Shown here: piece after piece, positions 6,940-12,621 of the stretch | Layout of the letters: each line of letters starts with the position of its first letter | Numbering within the stretch: position 1 is the stretch's first letter | Origin: Opitutus sp. GAS368 | GTDB lineage: Bacteria; Verrucomicrobiota; Verrucomicrobiia; Opitutales; Opitutaceae | Length of the DNA: 13,283 nucleotides | Reading direction: 5' to 3' | NCBI GenBank assembly: GCA_945862035.1 | Contig: CAMAXB010000050.1 | Location: 1-13,283 of the forward strand | Translations under genes and position numbers: made by a program | The notes under the pieces: generated by a model | The model's database searches: none | What the model was told of the DNA's origin: nothing | The model's input: only the letters and a program-made list of their open reading frames with translations

Positions 6940-7057
6940 ATTCCCGTCGTGATTGGGCGAAAGCGTCTTTACCCTCGTGACTTCATCGCCGCGGCTAGGT
7001 CCGTGGCGCCAGCGCCAGCGGTGGCCTTTTCCGTCCGTCCGTCGACCCGATTTCCCT

Positions 7058-7282
7058 ATGCTCAAACACCAAGTCCACCTCACTCACGCCCGTTCCCTGC
7101 TGGCCAGCATGCAGTCCGCACCTGACGCCTATCTGCCCCGTCGTGCGATTCTCGCTGACTGGCTCAACGCTTTCGTCGCCCGCGCCTCGTTGCCCAAGTA
7201 CGAACTCGGCGCCACCGAGGCCGAAGATCTCACCGCGCTCGATTCCTTCCTGCGTGGCCAGGAGATCGTCGTCGCGCCCTGA
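7058..7282 (+). CDS. small hypothetical protein, 74 aa
   Basis: Begins MLKHQVHLTHARSLLASMQS and ends FLRGQEIVVAP. I do not recognise a family. It looks helical and soluble, with no signal peptide, membrane segment, cysteine or repeat. Codon choice is strongly C/G-ending, like the neighbouring real genes, which supports it being expressed. The ATG at 7058 is preceded by ATTTCCCT, the pyrimidine-rich pattern also seen before other starts here; an upstream start in the same frame (6953) would give a low-complexity extension. It lies upstream of the RRM gene, after a 210-bp gap (7283-7492) in which I see no gene and no clear terminator. Confidence 0.6.
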   Translation: MLKHQVHLTHARSLLASMQSAPDAYLPRRAILADWLNAFVARASLPKYELGATEAEDLTALDSFLRGQEIVVAP

Positions 7283-7492
7283 GCCCTCCCTCTCGTCAGG
7301 GTTTCTCCGAGGTCGCCCGGCCCGATTGCTGTTGCTATCGGCGCCGGGAGGCCGGACTGTGGGGGTACGCAGTTAACGTTAGATGACAGTGCTTGGTGGG
7401 TCCTCCGTGAGCTTTTCCGTTCAGGCGATGATTCGAAACCCGATTCCCGGGAACAACCTGACAGCCGACGCCGGCTACGAATCATTAATCCC

Positions 7493-7846
7493 ATGAACTC
7501 CAAACTCTACGTTGGAAATATGTCCTTCAACACCACCGAAGACGCGCTCCGCGACGCCTTCAGCCAGTTCGGCACCGTCACCGACGTCTACATCGCGAAT
7601 GATCGCGAGACCGGTCGTCCCCGTGGCTTCGCCTTCGTGACGTTCGCGTCCGAGGCCGAGAGCAAGACCGCCATCGAGAAGATGAACGGCGCCGATCTCG
7701 ATGGTCGCGCGCTCACGGTCAACGAAGCCCGCCCGAAGGAGTCCTCCGGTGGCGGTGGCGGCGGCGGCGGTGGTGGCGGCCGCACCTACAGCAGCCCCGA
7801 CCGCAAGGCCGGGGCCTTCCAGGCTCGCGGCGAGCGCCGTTACTGA
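7493..7846 (+). CDS. glycine-rich RRM RNA-binding protein
   Basis: A 117-residue protein with one RNA-recognition motif: RNP2 LYVGNM (5-10) and RNP1 RGFAFVTF (44-51), within the full beta-alpha-beta-beta-alpha-beta domain (about 3-80). A run of 11 glycines (86-96) and a basic tail (RTYSSPDRKAGAFQARGERRY) follow. Single-RRM glycine-rich proteins of this kind bind single-stranded RNA and, in cyanobacteria, several are cold-induced RNA chaperones; the same role here is inference. The ATG at 7493 is fixed by the RRM start; it is preceded by TTAATCCC, with no Shine-Dalgarno. The long gap upstream would allow a long leader. A strong terminator follows 33 bp downstream, so the gene probably ends its own transcript. 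Its neighbours include a DEAD-box helicase and two RNA polymerase-associated proteins. Confidence 0.93.
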   Translation: MNSKLYVGNMSFNTTEDALRDAFSQFGTVTDVYIANDRETGRPRGFAFVTFASEAESKTAIEKMNGADLDGRALTVNEARPKESSGGGGGGGGGGGRTYSSPDRKAGAFQARGERRY

Positions 7847-7879
7847 GGCCAGCGAGTCGCCTCGGCGGCTCCCTTTTGC

Positions 7880-7909
7880 GCGAAGTGCCTTCGGGCACTT
7901 CGCTTTTTT
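7880..7909 (+). terminator. Rho-independent terminator of the RRM gene
   Basis: GCGAAGTGCC, the stable tetraloop TTCG, and GGCACTTCGC form a perfect 10-bp stem followed at once by TTTTTT. It lies 33 bp past the stop codon, a textbook intrinsic terminator. The next 200 bp to rpoZ (7910-8109) hold no gene; its promoter should be there, but I see no convincing -35/-10 pair. Confidence 0.95.
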
Positions 7910-8109
7910 GTGCCTGCCCGTCGGGCCCGGCGAATCCTGGCGTACCCAAACGCATGGCCCGCGAGCAGGTTGCCCGCGCCTTGCAACACGGTCCGACAAT
8001 AGACATCGCGTTTGGTCGGCATTCATCTAAGGTCAGCGATCCGCCGGGAACACGGTGCGTGCCGCGGTCTTCTCCGCGCCGCCGTCTGCTGTTCCTGCGA
8101 TTTAAATTT

Positions 8110-8337
8110 ATGGCAATCCGAGACGACTACCTGCAAAGCGCGCTGAAGGTCATCGATGACCCCAACATCCTGGTCAACGTGATCTCCCGTCGCGTCAAGC
8201 AGCTGCGACGCGGCAGCCGCCCACTGGTCGAGTCGCTTGAGAAGCTCTCCCCCGAAGACACCGCCCTGCGCGAGGTCGCCGAGGGCAAGATCAGCTACGT
8301 CCTCGCCACCGAGGAAGAGATCGCCCGCCGCGACTAG
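8110..8337 (+). CDS. rpoZ: DNA-directed RNA polymerase omega subunit
   Basis: A 75-residue protein matching the omega family. MAIRDDYLQSALKVIDDPNILV is followed by NVISRRVKQLRRGSRPLVE (23-41) and the conserved helix ending AEGKISYVL. In the family the corresponding block is N-x-(F/I)-x-L-V-x-x-x-(S/A)-x-R-(A/V)-x-Q-L-x-x-G-x-x-P, then the A-L-x-E-(I/V)-A-x-G-K-I element. Omega helps the beta-prime subunit fold and stabilises the RNA polymerase core. The length is typical of short omega proteins. The ATG is preceded by TTTAAATTT, with no Shine-Dalgarno. A purine-rich heptamer array starts 3 bp after the stop. The next gene is rapA, another RNA polymerase partner, 374 bp downstream, so the two may be functionally grouped though not clearly in one operon. 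Confidence 0.9.
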   Translation: MAIRDDYLQSALKVIDDPNILVNVISRRVKQLRRGSRPLVESLEKLSPEDTALREVAEGKISYVLATEEEIARRD

Positions 8338-8340
8338 GCG

Positions 8341-8410
8341 GAGATGGGAGGCAGGAGACCGGAGACGGGGGACAGGAAACCTGAGACAGAGGACGGAGGA
8401 CAGAGGACGG
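8341..8410. repeat. 10-unit heptamer array (GAGACGG word) after rpoZ
   Basis: Ten units in one register: GAGATGG, GAGGCAG, GAGACCG, GAGACGG, later AGGACGG and AGGACAG. It starts 3 bp after the rpoZ stop and is purine-rich on the sense strand. The same word follows rapA (11577) and the GIY-YIG gene (12344). Confidence 0.88.
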
Positions 8411-8446
8411 AAGAGACCTGACGTAGCGCGTGAGCGCGAAGATGGT

Positions 8447-8488
8447 CAGCCGAAGGCTGGCCCCGGCGCGGATTGCTTTAAGCCGGGG
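8447..8488. repeat. two adjacent hairpins between rpoZ and rapA
   Basis: CAGCC-GAA-GGCTG (8447-8459) and CCCCGGC, 14-nt loop, GCCGGGG (8461-8488). No T-run follows. A small GCCC-TTC-GGGC hairpin follows near 8502. The rest of the gap to 8637 has no gene I can support; the terminator of rpoZ and promoter of rapA are not evident. Confidence 0.4.
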
Positions 8489-8637
8489 TGACTGACGCGG
8501 GTGCCCTTCGGGCGGCGGAAGACACCAACCTGCCACTTGAACAATCGCTCTCAGACCTGAGATGGCGCAGCGGCCGCGCAACCGCCACCGTCCACCGGTC
8601 CTACCGTCTCACCGCGCTCGCTCGCAAGCACCGCCTC

Positions 8638-8665
8638 CGGAATCGAAATTCGAAAATCGAAAATC
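8638..8665. repeat. 4-unit heptamer array (GAAAATC word)
   Basis: CGGAATC, GAAATTC, GAAAATC, GAAAATC in one 7-bp register, 46 bp before the rapA start. It is the same word family, same orientation, as the 25-unit array at 6765-6939. Confidence 0.75.
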
Positions 8666-8711
8666 CCCCACGCTTGACGAGCCGGCCGTAGCTCGGGCCT
8701 GATTGCGCGAC

Positions 8712-11576
8712 ATGTCTCTCGGTGTGGTCGGTCAGCGCTGTGTTAGTGAACGTGAACCCGAACTGGGTCTCGGCCTCGTCGCGCGCATCGAGCCCGGCCG
8801 CATCGCCGTCACCTTTCCCGCCACGCAGGAGCAGCGGCTCTACGCGCTGGGTACCCCCGTCCTCAAGCGCGTGCAATTCCTCGCCGGCGAGACCGTCGCC
8901 ACGCGCGAGGGCAAGGCGTTCGCGATCGAGGAGGTCGTCGACGAGGGCGGCCTGCTGACCTACGTCGGAGCCGGCCAGCGCGTGCGCGAGGACGCCATCT
9001 CGGATGTCACCAGCGTCAGCTCCCCCGCCGAGCGCCTGCTCGCTGGCCAGGCTGACGAGGGCGAGGTCTTCGATCTCCGCCTCAAGGCCCTGCACGCCCA
9101 GGCCCGCTTCCGCCAGGCGGACGTCCGCGGCCTCCTCGGCGGACGCATCCAGCTCATCCCGCACCAGTTCTACGTGGTCAACGAGGTCACCGCCCGCCAG
9201 ATCCCGCGCGTGCTGCTCGCGGACGAGGTGGGCCTGGGCAAGACGATCGAGGCCTGCCTGATCGTCCAGCGCCTGCTCGCCGTCGGCCGCGCCCAGCGCG
9301 TGCTCATCCTCGTGCCCGAGGCGCTCACGCACCAGTGGTTCGTCGAGCTGCTGCGGCGCTTCAATCTCTGGTTCAGTATCGTCGACGAGGAGCGTTGCCT
9401 CGCCTGCGAGGCCAGCGACCCGGGCCAGAATCCCTTCCACGCCAGCCAGCTCGCGCTCGCGGGCGTCAGCTTCCTCGCCGGCAACCCGGCGCGGCGCGAC
9501 CAGGCCGTGTCCGCCGGCTGGGATCTCGTGGTCGTCGACGAGGCCCATCACCTCGCGTGGACCCCCACCGAGGTCAGCCCCGGCTACGCCCTCGTTGAGG
9601 ACCTCGCCAAACGCAGTCCCGGCCTGCTCCTGCTCACCGCCACGCCGACCCAGCTCGGCCTTGAGGGCCACTTCGCCCGCCTGCGTCTGCTCGATCCGCA
9701 TCGCTACGATCGCTTCGAGCGCTTTGTCGCCGAGACCGAGCGCTACGGCGCGGTCGCCGGCATCGCCGCGCAGATCGTCGAGGGCAAGCCACTCAAGCCC
9801 AAGGACCACACCGCGCTCAAAAAGATCTTTGACCGCGATCCCGACGGACTCGCGCGTCACCTCGATGCCCTCGATGCCGGCAAGCCCGGCGCGCGTGAGG
9901 CGCTGCTGCGCACGCTGCTCGACCAGCATGGCACGGGCCGCGTTGTCTTTCGCAACACGCGCGCCGCCATGACGGGCTTCCCCAAGCGCCGCTACTGTCC
10001 GGTGCCGCTGGCGCCCGCCGAGCCCGATCCCGTCCTGCTCGCCCGCGTCGCTCGCGAGCTCAAGGCCGAGGAGAGCGGCACGGCCGACGAGATTCGTTAC
10101 GCCTACAAGGACGACCCGCGCATCGACTGGCTCGCGGAATTCCTGCTCAAGCACCGTCCGGAGAAAGTCCTGTTGATCTGTCGCTCGCAGCGCAAGGTGA
10201 TCGCCCTCGAGGCCGCCCTCAAGGAGCGGCTCAACGTGAACACCGGTCTCTTCCATGAGGGCCTGCAGCTGGTGCAGCGGGATCGTCAGGCCGCCTGGTT
10301 CGCCGAGCCCGCCGGCGCGCAGCTGCTGCTCTGCTCCGAGATCGGCAGTGAGGGCCGCAATTTCCAGTTCGCCCACCACCTCGTGCTCTTCGATCTGCCG
10401 CTCAACCCGGGGCTGGTCGAGCAACGGATCGGGCGGCTCGACCGCATCGGGCAGACCGAGACGATCCGCATTCACGTGCCGTATCTCGCGGGCTCCGCCG
10501 ATGAATGCGTGGCCGCGTGGTATCACCGCGGGCTTAATGCCTTCGAGACCGCGCTTCCCGGCGGCGACGAGCACGCGGCGATGTTCCGCGAGAAGCTGCT
10601 CGCCCTGGCGCTGGCCTACGGTGAGGGCGCGCCGGTGCGCGGGCGCACGGGCGCCGCGGAGCTCGCGGCCCTCGTCGACGAGACCGCCACCTTCCGCACG
10701 GAGCTCGCCGCGCGCATGAAGAAAGGCCGCGACCGCCTGCTCGAATTGGCGTCGTTTGATCCCGCCAAGGCCGCCGGGGTGATCGAACGCGTCAAGGCGG
10801 CCGATGCCGACCCCTTTCCCCGGCGCTTCCTGCTGGAGCTGCTCGATCATTTCGGGGTGCGTGTGAAGGAGCACGAGGAGGGCGATGTGTTCATCGATCC
10901 GAGCCACGCGTATGTCCCCGCGTTTCCATCGATTCCCGCGGATGGCATGTTGGCGACATTCGACCGCGCGCGGGCGATCTCGCGCGAGGACATCCGCTTT
11001 GTCTCGCCGGATCATCCGGTGATGCAGGACGGGATCGATCTGCTGATCAACTCGAAGGCCGGCACGACCGCCTTCAGCCGGATCCGGGCGAAGACGCCAA
11101 ATCTGCTGCTCGAGTCGATTTTCGTGCTGGAGGCGGTGGCGGATTCCAAATGGCGCGTGGACCAGTTCCTCGCGCCCGTGCCGGTGCGCGTGCTGCTGGA
11201 TGTGCGCGGACGCGACCTCACGGACGAGCGTGACGCGCTGGCGATTGCGGGGGATGCGGAGAACGCGAACCTGACGCGCTTCCTCGAACAGCCCGGTTTC
11301 AGCGGCGCGATTTTGAAGAGCCTCCTCGTGGCGGCCAAGGAGCGGGCGCAGCAGCGGGTGGAGGCGCTCAAGGCCGCTGCGACTGAGCGCGCCGCGAGTG
11401 TGCTTGGCGCGGAGCAGCAGCGCCTGACGGACCTGCGCAAGGTCAACGACCACGTCCGCGCCGAGGAGATCGCCCTTGCCGGCGAGCAACTCACCCGCGT
11501 CCGCGACGCCATCGACGGCGCCCGCCTGAGATTGGATTCGCTGCGCTTGATCCTGGAAGGACCGGGTTCGGAGTGA
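8712..11576 (+). CDS. rapA: RNA polymerase-associated Swi2/Snf2 ATPase RapA
   Basis: A 954-residue protein colinear with E. coli RapA (968 aa). The N-terminal Tudor-like region reads GQRCVSEREPELGLGLV (7-23) against GQRWISDTESELGLGTV in E. coli. The ATPase core holds IPHQ (149-152), LLADEVGLGKTIEA (168-181), VVDEAHH (274-280) and LLTATPTQLG (307-315). The second RecA-like lobe has FRNTR, FHEG, LLCSEIGSEGRNFQFA (539-554) and EQRIGRLDRIGQ (570-581), and the tail ends near LDSLRLIL, as in RapA. RapA binds the polymerase core and uses ATP to recycle enzyme stuck after transcription. The ATG at 8712 is 3 codons after a TTG and matches the family start. There is no Shine-Dalgarno. The frame is intact. 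A long open frame on the opposite strand (8601-11717) is a GC-bias shadow. Confidence 0.96.
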   Translation: MSLGVVGQRCVSEREPELGLGLVARIEPGRIAVTFPATQEQRLYALGTPVLKRVQFLAGETVATREGKAFAIEEVVDEGGLLTYVGAGQRVREDAISDVTSVSSPAERLLAGQADEGEVFDLRLKALHAQARFRQADVRGLLGGRIQLIPHQFYVVNEVTARQIPRVLLADEVGLGKTIEACLIVQRLLAVGRAQRVLILVPEALTHQWFVELLRRFNLWFSIVDEERCLACEASDPGQNPFHASQLALAGVSFLAGNPARRDQAVSAGWDLVVVDEAHHLAWTPTEVSPGYALVEDLAKRSPGLLLLTATPTQLGLEGHFARLRLLDPHRYDRFERFVAETERYGAVAGIAAQIVEGKPLKPKDHTALKKIFDRDPDGLARHLDALDAGKPGAREALLRTLLDQHGTGRVVFRNTRAAMTGFPKRRYCPVPLAPAEPDPVLLARVARELKAEESGTADEIRYAYKDDPRIDWLAEFLLKHRPEKVLLICRSQRKVIALEAALKERLNVNTGLFHEGLQLVQRDRQAAWFAEPAGAQLLLCSEIGSEGRNFQFAHHLVLFDLPLNPGLVEQRIGRLDRIGQTETIRIHVPYLAGSADECVAAWYHRGLNAFETALPGGDEHAAMFREKLLALALAYGEGAPVRGRTGAAELAALVDETATFRTELAARMKKGRDRLLELASFDPAKAAGVIERVKAADADPFPRRFLLELLDHFGVRVKEHEEGDVFIDPSHAYVPAFPSIPADGMLATFDRARAISREDIRFVSPDHPVMQDGIDLLINSKAGTTAFSRIRAKTPNLLLESIFVLEAVADSKWRVDQFLAPVPVRVLLDVRGRDLTDERDALAIAGDAENANLTRFLEQPGFSGAILKSLLVAAKERAQQRVEALKAAATERAASVLGAEQQRLTDLRKVNDHVRAEEIALAGEQLTRVRDAIDGARLRLDSLRLILEGPGSE

Positions 11577-11639
11577 GGAGAAGGTAGACGGGAGACGGAA
11601 GGCCGGAGTCGGGAGACAGGATGCGGGTGGAAGGTGGAA
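11577..11639. repeat. 9-unit heptamer array (GGAGACG word) directly after rapA stop
   Basis: The first unit starts on the base after TGA. Units include GGAGAAG, GTAGACG, GGAGACG, GGAGTCG, GGAGACA, GGATGCG and GGTGGAA twice. It is purine-rich on the sense strand and runs straight into the inverted repeat at 11632. Confidence 0.85.
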
Positions 11640-11707
11640 CGCGTTGCCCCTAACGCGTTGGTTTGAGTGGCTTTCGAGCCAGCGTGTTGGGGCAACACGC
11701 TCCACCT
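11632..11707. repeat. nested inverted-repeat element (REP/BIME-like)
   Basis: Outer arms of 30 and 29 bp (11632-11661 and 11679-11707) start and end with AGGTGGA/TCCACCT and match at about 25 of 30 positions around a 17-nt loop. Each arm is itself palindromic. The right arm is AGCGTGTTG-GGG-CAACACGCT, a perfect 9-bp stem; the left has AACGCGTT on both sides of GCCCCT. Paired palindromes facing each other resemble BIME-type elements. No transposase is nearby. Confidence 0.7.
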
Positions 11708-11731
11708 CGATCGTCATGGCGTGCGCCGCCT

Positions 11732-11822
11732 GATCTCAGACGTGAGACTCCGCGGGCGACGCCCGCGGATGCACTCGAACCTCGAGCCTCCAACCCCCAA
11801 CTTCAATCCTCCAACTTCCAAC
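11732..11822. repeat. composite repeat: GATCTCA heptamers, hairpin, CTCCAAC heptamers
   Basis: GATCTCA, GACGTGA, GACTCCG (11732-11752) run into a 9-bp stem TCCGCGGGC-GAC-GCCCGCGGA (11749-11769). Then 7 units at 11774-11822 follow: CTCGAAC, CTCGAGC, CTCCAAC, CCCCAAC, TTCAATC, CTCCAAC, TTCCAAC. The last word is the reverse complement of the TTGGGGG/TTGGAGG array at 12410. The gap 11577-12032 holds no believable gene. Confidence 0.75.
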
Positions 11823-11870
11823 GCCGCCGATGTCAGCCGGCGGTATCCGAGGCTCGTCTTTCCGCGACCC

Positions 11871-11891
11871 GACCCCTGACATCTGACCTCT
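11871..11891. repeat. short heptamer array (GACCTCT word)
   Basis: GACCCCT, GACATCT, GACCTCT in one 7-bp register. It is followed by a small hairpin CTGCT-TGCG-AGCAG (from about 11890). Only three units, so weaker than the others. Confidence 0.5.
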
Positions 11892-11929
11892 GCTTGCGAG
11901 CAGCGCTGCGCCGCCTCCGTTCCCTGCTC

Positions 11930-11968
11930 ACCAAGCCAGTGTCACGTATTACGTGACACTGGCTTGGT
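11930..11968. promoter_or_regulatory. perfect 39-bp palindrome upstream of the GIY-YIG gene
   Basis: Two 19-bp arms, ACCAAGCCAGTGTCACGTA and its exact reverse complement, flank one central T at 11949. It lies 64 bp before the GIY-YIG start codon. The inner GTGTCACG/CGTGACAC symmetry could be a dimeric regulator site. As RNA it gives an 18-bp hairpin, but no T-run follows, so an intrinsic terminator is unlikely. It could also be a mobile-element remnant. Confidence 0.7.
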
Positions 11969-12032
11969 TGGGCTTGGCGGGGATACGGTTGCGCTTTGGG
12001 GAGCGGCGGTTTGCACTGTTCGCGTATTTTCC

Positions 12033-12341
12033 ATGCCCGCGCCCAAGGCCTACGTTTACCTCCTTTGCTGTGCCGACGGGAACTTCTACATCGGCACGGC
12101 GCGCGATGTCGCCGCGCGGGTGGCGGTTCACAATTCCGGCAAGGGCGCCAAGTACACGCGTCCGCGGCGTCCCGTGACCATGGTTTTCCAGGAAGGCCCG
12201 ATGACGGTCAGCCGCGCCCTCCGCCGCGAGTACCAGCTCAAGCAGCTCACCCGCCCGCAGAAGGAAAAACTCATCGCCGGCGAGCTGGTGGTGAAGCTTC
12301 CGCGGAGGAAGCCGCGGCGGAGCCTCGGGGGAGACTGTTGA
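12033..12341 (+). CDS. GIY-YIG domain protein, YhbQ/UPF0213-like
   Basis: A 102-residue single-domain GIY-YIG protein. Visible landmarks are YVYLLCC (7-13) for the first half of the motif, FYIG (18-21) for the YIG half, R29 and H33 in the following helix (ARVAVHNSGKGAKYTR), and E66 in RALRREYQLKQL, then RPQKEKL. R29 and E66 sit where the catalytic Arg and metal-binding Glu of GIY-YIG nucleases lie. The layout matches the stand-alone YhbQ-type family, implicated in DNA processing but with a poorly defined role. A short basic tail (KLPRRKPRRSLGGDC) follows. The ATG at 12033 is chosen because the domain starts 6 residues later; an upstream frame (11964) reads through the intergenic region. TATTTTCC precedes the ATG. 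A heptamer array begins 2 bp after the stop. It is convergent with vapC. Confidence 0.88.
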   Translation: MPAPKAYVYLLCCADGNFYIGTARDVAARVAVHNSGKGAKYTRPRRPVTMVFQEGPMTVSRALRREYQLKQLTRPQKEKLIAGELVVKLPRRKPRRSLGGDC

Positions 12342-12343
12342 CC

Positions 12344-12437
12344 GGAGACGGGAGTCCGGATACGGGAGACGGGAGGCGGACGCGCGGAGGAGACCGGGCA
12401 GCGCCCGAGTTGGAGGTTGGGGGATGGACGTTGGGGG
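12344..12437. repeat. two heptamer arrays after the GIY-YIG gene (GGAGACG, then TTGGGGG)
   Basis: GGAGACG, GGAGTCC, GGATACG, GGAGACG, GGAGGCG at 12344-12378, with looser units to about 12406. A second word follows: TTGGAGG, TTGGGGG, ATGGACG, TTGGGGG at 12410-12437. The first word matches the arrays after rpoZ and rapA; the second is the reverse complement of the CCCCAAC array at 11774. The second block has four spaced G-runs. Confidence 0.85.
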
Positions 12438-12468
12438 TTGTTGTAGCTCGCCTCGTTGAGGCCGGTCC

Positions 12469-12485
12469 GGATGCGCGGCGCATCC
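12469..12485. repeat. hairpin GGATGCG-CGG-CGCATCC
   Basis: Perfect 7-bp stem with a 3-nt loop in the convergent gap between the GIY-YIG gene and vapC. No T-run follows. It lies just before the composite repeat at 12493 and could form in either transcript. Confidence 0.5.
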
Positions 12486-12492
12486 GCCGCGC

Positions 12493-12549
12493 CATCTCAG
12501 ATCTCAGATTTCAAATTTCAGATTTGAGATAGGGCCGCGTCCGCGACCC
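12493..12549. repeat. composite repeat: GATTTCA heptamer array plus GC hairpin (inverted copy of 6625-6670)
   Basis: Five heptamers, CATCTCA, GATCTCA, GATTTCA, AATTTCA, GATTTGA (12493-12527), then 4 bp and GGGCCGCGTCCGCGACCC (12532-12549). The hairpin differs by one base from the reverse complement of 6625-6642, and that change breaks one stem pair. Confidence 0.8.
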
Positions 12550-12561
12550 TTCCTCCGCGTT

Positions 12562-12617
12562 CCCGTCTCTACCTCCTAGATTCTAACTTCTAGATTCTAG
12601 CTCCTCCCTTCGCCTCC
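12562..12617. repeat. 8-unit heptamer array (CTAGATT word) after vapC stop
   Basis: Units include CTACCTC, CTAGATT, CTAACTT, CTAGATT, CTAGCTC, CTCCCTT. Read in the sense of vapC (minus strand) it is purine-rich (AATCTAG, AAGTTAG, GGAGGCG at its start) and begins 4 bp after the stop codon. Confidence 0.82.
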
Positions 12618-12621
12618 ATCC

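Noticed and set aside
6653..6952. 99-aa open frame through the heptamer arrays
   Set aside because: The peptide is just the 7-bp repeat read in frame (KIENRNSKI-like); no start context and no domain.
6564..6970. AAAGCGTCTTT direct repeats at 6564-6574 and 6960-6970, like a target-site duplication around the repeat block
   Set aside because: Only 11 bp match; matches of this length are expected by chance within 13 kb and no transposase or matching ends support insertion.
8601..11717. 1038-aa open frame on the minus strand
   Set aside because: It is exactly antisense to rapA, which matches its family end to end; the frame is open because of high GC and codon bias, and its composition (Ala/Glu/Leu/Gly/Arg-rich) is that of a shadow.
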